DNA of 26,911 nt, taken from contig JAGKTZ010000023.1 of assembly GCA_021153165.1 (NCBI GenBank), forward strand, positions 1 through 26,911, written 5' to 3'. Origin of the DNA: Prevotellaceae bacterium (lineage in GTDB: Bacteria > Bacteroidota > Bacteroidia > Bacteroidales > Bacteroidaceae). The position numbers and the translations under genes are program-made. Shown one piece after another: positions 23,945 through 26,911 of this stretch. The first letter of the stretch is position 1; the number at the start of each line of letters is the position of its first letter. Under the pieces are notes generated by a model. That model was not told where the DNA came from. It ran no database searches and worked only from the letters and a program-made list of their open reading frames with translations.

Positions 23945-25099
23945 ATGGGACATTTTATTCACCCTCCTAAATCTGTACACGAATTGTCGGATGGCGATGC
24001 GCTCGTCATCTCGGACTATATGAATACCGGCTTGCATCGCACCAAGCGCACTATGGTGAGCGAATGGTTTCCCCAAAGTGCGGTGCAGTTGACTTGGCCT
24101 CATGCTGGCACCGATTGGGCTTATATGCTCGACCGAGTAGAAAGTTGCTACATCCGTTTGGCTTATGAAATCGCTAGGCGCGAGACGCTCATTATAGTTG
24201 CCCCCGAGGTGGAGCGCATCAAGGCATTGTTGCAGCAACATTTGCCTCAGGAACTCGTACAGCACATCATATTTTTTGACTGTCTCACCAATGACACCTG
24301 GGCACGCGATCACGCTTTTCTGACAGTGATTGGGCCTGGCGGAGCTGAACTTTTGGACTACCGATTCAACGGCTGGGGTGGAAAGTTCGAGGCTAGTTTG
24401 GACAATGCCATCAATAAGCAATTGTGGGAGCAAGGCGTGGTGCAAGGCAAGTACACCGACTGCCTGGATTTCGAATTGGAGGGCGGTAGCATCGAGAGCG
24501 ACGGTCGCGGCACCCTGCTCGTGACCTCAGGATGTCTGCTCAATCCCAATCGTAATGCTACGTATAGTAAAGAGCAAGTAGAGGCGCGCTTGTGCGAAGA
24601 ACTCGGCGCCGAACGTGTGCTTTGGCTGGATCACGGCAACCTGGCTGGCGATGATACAGATGGTCACATCGACACCCTGGCACGCCTTTGCCCAAAGGAT
24701 ACAATAGTCTATGTCAAGGCAGAGGATAAGGCTGACGAACACTACGAAGAACTTAGTCAGATGGAGGCGCAGTTGCAGACTTTCCGCACTATGGATGATC
24801 GCCCCTATCGCTTGTTGTCTTTACCATTGCCTGCGGCTATTTATGATGAAGAGGGCGAACGCTTGCCGGCGACCTATGCCAATTATTTGGTGGTCAATGG
24901 TGCGGTGCTCTATCCCACTTATGGCCAAAAGGAGAATGACGAACAGGCTGCTCAAGTCTTAGCTCAGGCGTTTCAGGGTTACGATATTGTTGGCGTAGAC
25001 TGCACACCGTTGATCTATCAGCACGGTTCGTTGCACTGTGCTACGATGCAATATCCTCGTGGCGTGGTGGCATCTCCCGCAGGCGAGCAAGCCGAGTGA
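23945..25099 (+). CDS. aguA: Agmatine deiminase
   Basis: Agmatine deiminase converts agmatine to N-carbamoylputrescine and ammonia in putrescine synthesis. The 384-residue protein has VQLTWPHAGTDWAYML (about 47-62), NDTWARDH (116-123), the LEGGSIESDG loop (178-187), GDDTDGHIDTLA (His241) and the nucleophile Cys365 in GSLHCATMQYP. All catalytic parts are present. Family members usually begin just before WxPQSGVQLTWPHA, so Met37 (position 24053) fits known starts and would give 348 residues. The ATG at 23945 has the A-rich leader usual here and sits 7 bp after the nucleotidase, so I keep it and note about 36 extra N-terminal residues with no recognised role. Confidence 0.93.
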   Translation: MGHFIHPPKSVHELSDGDALVISDYMNTGLHRTKRTMVSEWFPQSAVQLTWPHAGTDWAYMLDRVESCYIRLAYEIARRETLIIVAPEVERIKALLQQHLPQELVQHIIFFDCLTNDTWARDHAFLTVIGPGGAELLDYRFNGWGGKFEASLDNAINKQLWEQGVVQGKYTDCLDFELEGGSIESDGRGTLLVTSGCLLNPNRNATYSKEQVEARLCEELGAERVLWLDHGNLAGDDTDGHIDTLARLCPKDTIVYVKAEDKADEHYEELSQMEAQLQTFRTMDDRPYRLLSLPLPAAIYDEEGERLPATYANYLVVNGAVLYPTYGQKENDEQAAQVLAQAFQGYDIVGVDCTPLIYQHGSLHCATMQYPRGVVASPAGEQAE

Positions 25100-25207
25100 T
25101 AGTGATTGCCCTCACAGTAAAAAGGACTGAGAAATCAAATAAAAAGGGTAGGGCGGAGTGTGAAAAAGAAGAGCGGAAAAATACAGGAAATAACAGTGCG
25201 AAAAAAT

Positions 25208-25286
25208 AGTCTAACCTTTTTCAAAAAAGGTCAAGGTTTTTTTAAAAAAGGTCAAGGTTTTTTTTAACGAGACGGCGCGAAATTTT
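25208..25286 (+). repeat. Modular A/T-tract repeat within the aguA-aguB gap
   Basis: The 357-bp gap 25100-25456 has no gene I can support and is mainly repeats. AGTCTAACCTTTTT (25208-25221) precedes a 21-bp tandem repeat with core AAAAAAGGTCAAGGTTTTTT at 25223-25243 and 25244-25264. AACGAGACGGCGCGAAATTTT-like sequence (25266-25286) follows. These modules match the block at 333-411 in altered order and orientation. The GCGAAATTTT word also resembles the GCGAAAAATTTT core of the four 23-mers. Confidence 0.8.
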
Positions 25287-25405
25287 TCTGATGCTTTTTG
25301 TCCTATATATAAAAGGTAGGGATGAGGCAAAAAGATGTTGATTTTTCGTGAATCTATCAATGCCCCTCTCTGCCAGTCGTTGACTCGGAAAAAGTGAAAT
25401 ACAAG

Positions 25406-25420
25406 GTCTGCTCGGCAGAC
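25406..25420 (+). repeat. Perfect short palindrome before aguB
   Basis: GTCTGC (25406-25411), TCG and GCAGAC (25415-25420) form a perfect 6-bp inverted repeat. It ends 36 bases before the aguB ATG, so it could be an operator or a leader hairpin. No known site is recognised. Confidence 0.4.
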
Positions 25421-25456
25421 AATATATGATATAAAAATAACAACGTAGACACAATA

Positions 25457-26332
25457 ATGAAAGTAGGAATCATACAACAAACCTGCACCGCCAACCGCGA
25501 AGAAAATATGCAGAAGTTGGCACGTAGTATCAAGGAAGTAGCAGCTCAGGGCGCCGAACTCGTAGTCTTGCAGGAATTGCACAATTCGCTTTATTTCTGT
25601 CAAACGGAAAATACCGAATTGTTCGATTTGGCTGAGCCCATCCCCGGACCCTCTACCGAATTTTATGGTGCCATAGCTCGCGAATGTGGCGTAGTACTGG
25701 TCACCTCGCTTTTCGAACGCCGTGCGGCAGGTTTGTATCACAACACCGCCGTAGTGTTTGAGAAAGATGGTACGATAGCAGGCAAATATCGCAAGATGCA
25801 TATACCCGATGATCCCGCTTACTACGAAAAGTTCTACTTCACCCCAGGCGATATGGGATTCAATCCTATTCAGACCAGCGTAGGTAAGCTTGGTGTGCAA
25901 GTATGTTGGGACCAATGGTATCCAGAAGGCGCACGCTTGATGGCCCTCGCTGGTGCGGAAATTTTGATCTACCCCACAGCTATCGGTTATGAATCCAGCG
26001 ACACCGAAGAGGAGCAAAGCCGTCAACGAGAAGCCTGGACCACCGTGCAGCGCGGTCATGCCGTAGCAAATGGTTTGCCCGTCGTTGCCGTCAACCGTAC
26101 AGGGCACGAGCCAGATCCCTCGGGACAGACACGCGGTATTCAGTTCTGGGGCAGTTCCTTTGTGAGCGGTCCACAGGGTGAAATGCTCTATCGCGCACCT
26201 ATTGACGAAGAGGTGGCAACAGTCGTAGAAATCGACATGAAGCGTTCAGAAAATGTGCGTCGCTGGTGGCCCTTCTTGCGCGACCGTCGCATCGAATGTT
26301 TCGAAGGCTTGACCAAAAGATTCTTGGACTAG
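25457..26332 (+). CDS. aguB: N-carbamoylputrescine amidase
   Basis: N-carbamoylputrescine amidase hydrolyses the product of agmatine deiminase to putrescine, carbon dioxide and ammonia. The 291-residue nitrilase-superfamily enzyme has the Glu-Lys-Cys triad: Glu40 in VLQELH, Lys113 in YRKMHIPDDP, and Cys150 in VQVCWDQWYPEGAR. The family stretch RRWWPFLRDRRI lies near the end. Length and C-terminus are normal. It begins with ATG 25457, is the last gene of the plus-strand run, and is separated from aguA by a repeat-filled 357-bp gap, so it may use its own promoter. The frame is open again straight after its TAG. Confidence 0.95.
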   Translation: MKVGIIQQTCTANREENMQKLARSIKEVAAQGAELVVLQELHNSLYFCQTENTELFDLAEPIPGPSTEFYGAIARECGVVLVTSLFERRAAGLYHNTAVVFEKDGTIAGKYRKMHIPDDPAYYEKFYFTPGDMGFNPIQTSVGKLGVQVCWDQWYPEGARLMALAGAEILIYPTAIGYESSDTEEEQSRQREAWTTVQRGHAVANGLPVVAVNRTGHEPDPSGQTRGIQFWGSSFVSGPQGEMLYRAPIDEEVATVVEIDMKRSENVRRWWPFLRDRRIECFEGLTKRFLD

Positions 26333-26365
26333 CGAACGATTAAAGTTGAGACTATTGGTCGTCCA

Positions 26366-26650
26366 ATGGGACACTTGGAGAAGCAGTTGCTTATCAATCG
26401 TGGGTTCGATGGTCGTGCTCGGTTGGTTCCTTACTTCAATGAACAGAATAACGAGAGTCTGCTTATATCGATACAGACGGCTGGTGTGTACAACGGGAAA
26501 AAAGATAAGCGTTTGGAGAAAACGGCGGAGACGGAAGAAAGTAAGCTGGAGGAACGAACGGACTTCTCTGATGCGTTCGATACGCTCTACATTGGTTGCG
26601 AGCAATTCCCTCAGGAGACTGTGCTGTTGCCTGTGACTTCAGATTTTTAA
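26366..26650 (+). CDS. Short ORF of unknown function, possible gene remnant
   Basis: I do not recognise this 94-residue ORF. The frame is open from 26333, directly after the aguB TAG and in the same frame as aguB, with ATG first at 26366. The sequence (MGHLEKQLLINRGFDGRAR at the start; ERTDFSDAFDTLYIGCEQF near the end) has coding-like codons, heavier in GAG, ACG and TTG than the neighbours. No promoter box or leader is evident, and other frames are open here too. It may be the 3' end of a gene whose start was lost, a real small gene, or chance. No membrane segment or signal is seen. Confidence 0.35.
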   Translation: MGHLEKQLLINRGFDGRARLVPYFNEQNNESLLISIQTAGVYNGKKDKRLEKTAETEESKLEERTDFSDAFDTLYIGCEQFPQETVLLPVTSDF

Positions 26651-26660
26651 TTATTTTCAG

Positions 26661-26668
26661 TACATTTG
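26661..26668 (+). promoter_or_regulatory. Candidate -7 box for the gene at the window end
   Basis: TACATTTG matches TAnnTTTG and is 34 bases before the ATG at 26703. No TTTG is seen at the usual spacing upstream. Confidence 0.45.
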
Positions 26669-26702
26669 CATGATAAACACAATAGAGTAAAGTCATCTGG
26701 TA

Positions 26703-26911
26703 ATGGAAAAAAATGTTTACTTGATAAAATGGTATGGTCCTTTTAGTTCACCAGAAAAGGTTGAGAAATGGGAAGAAAAGTATGAGCATTGCAATCTGTA
26801 TTTATTACATGGTATGGAGAAATATGCAAAGACCAAAGATAAATTTTACTGTGGGAAAACGATACGAAAAGTGTCTGAAAGATTTCAAGACAAAGGGCAT
26901 CACATCAATGA
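26703..26911 (+). CDS. Partial AT-rich gene, possible GIY-YIG-like nuclease domain
   Basis: The reading frame from ATG 26703 runs off the window end after 69 codons, so the protein is incomplete. It begins MEKNVYLIKWYGPFSSPEKV, then has CNLYLLHGMEKYAKTKDKFY followed by CGKTIRKVSERFQDKGHHI. The spacing of LYLLHG, FYCGKT and the arginine in SERF, then HHI, resembles the GIY...YIG...R pattern of small homing-type nucleases. The match is from pattern only, with weak identity. Composition is lower in GC than the upstream core genes. A TAnnTTTG box lies 34 bases upstream. Neighbours to the right are unseen. Confidence 0.6.
   Translation, partial: MEKNVYLIKWYGPFSSPEKVEKWEEKYEHCNLYLLHGMEKYAKTKDKFYCGKTIRKVSERFQDKGHHIN

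Noticed and set aside
25105..25135. Terminator hairpin after aguA (CTCACAGT with ACTGAG)
   Set aside because: The stem is only about four pairs, interrupted, and lacks a T run.

Overview
This 26.9 kb window reads as chromosomal DNA of a Bacteroidales bacterium, probably near Prevotellaceae; I cannot fix the genus. The evidence is a bifunctional fucokinase/GDP-fucose pyrophosphorylase (Fkp), an LptD-type outer membrane protein, a TlpA-like thioredoxin lipid-free exported protein, BACON-like and golvesin-like surface domains, several exact matches to the Bacteroidetes promoter box TAnnTTTG (two with a correctly spaced TTTG), and A-rich rather than Shine-Dalgarno leaders. Nearly all of it looks like core genome.

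Layout. 57-141: tRNA-Ser(UGA), minus strand. 592-1248: secreted protein made of one NADase-type glycan-binding domain, with a clear terminator. 5670-1509, minus: HD phosphohydrolase, LptD-like outer membrane protein, BACON-like lipoprotein. 5899-6516, plus: uridine kinase, divergent from the HD gene. 12305-6968, minus: a large multidomain cell-wall amidase, a small helical protein of unknown role, and the YgiQ radical SAM protein. 13761-12691, minus: TlpA-like thioredoxin. 14548-26332, plus: ten co-directional genes, namely polyprenyl-phosphate mannosyltransferase-like GT2, dihydroorotase, a free-standing MetH reactivation domain, PlsC acyltransferase, GNAT acetyltransferase, GtrA, Fkp, 5'-nucleotidase, agmatine deiminase and N-carbamoylputrescine amidase. 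From 26333 the character changes to an odd short ORF and the start of an AT-rich gene that may be a GIY-YIG-like nuclease.

Functionally the plus-strand run joins envelope and glycan supply (GT2, GtrA, Fkp, PlsC) with pyrimidine, one-carbon and polyamine metabolism. The last two genes form the agmatine-to-putrescine route, split by a repeat-filled gap.

The most unusual content is non-coding. The gaps 6517-6967 and 13762-14547 hold two diverged, oppositely oriented copies of a roughly 355-bp element. Each copy is bounded by the same exact 23-bp sequence in direct orientation, and short internal blocks sit at identical offsets. Four of the five large intergenic gaps also share a second, modular family of A/T-tract repeats built on GTCTAAG, CCTTGACC and GCGAAATTTT words; two of these loci (about 333-411 and 25208-25286) are rearranged versions of each other. 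These repeats are the best candidate here for something undescribed.
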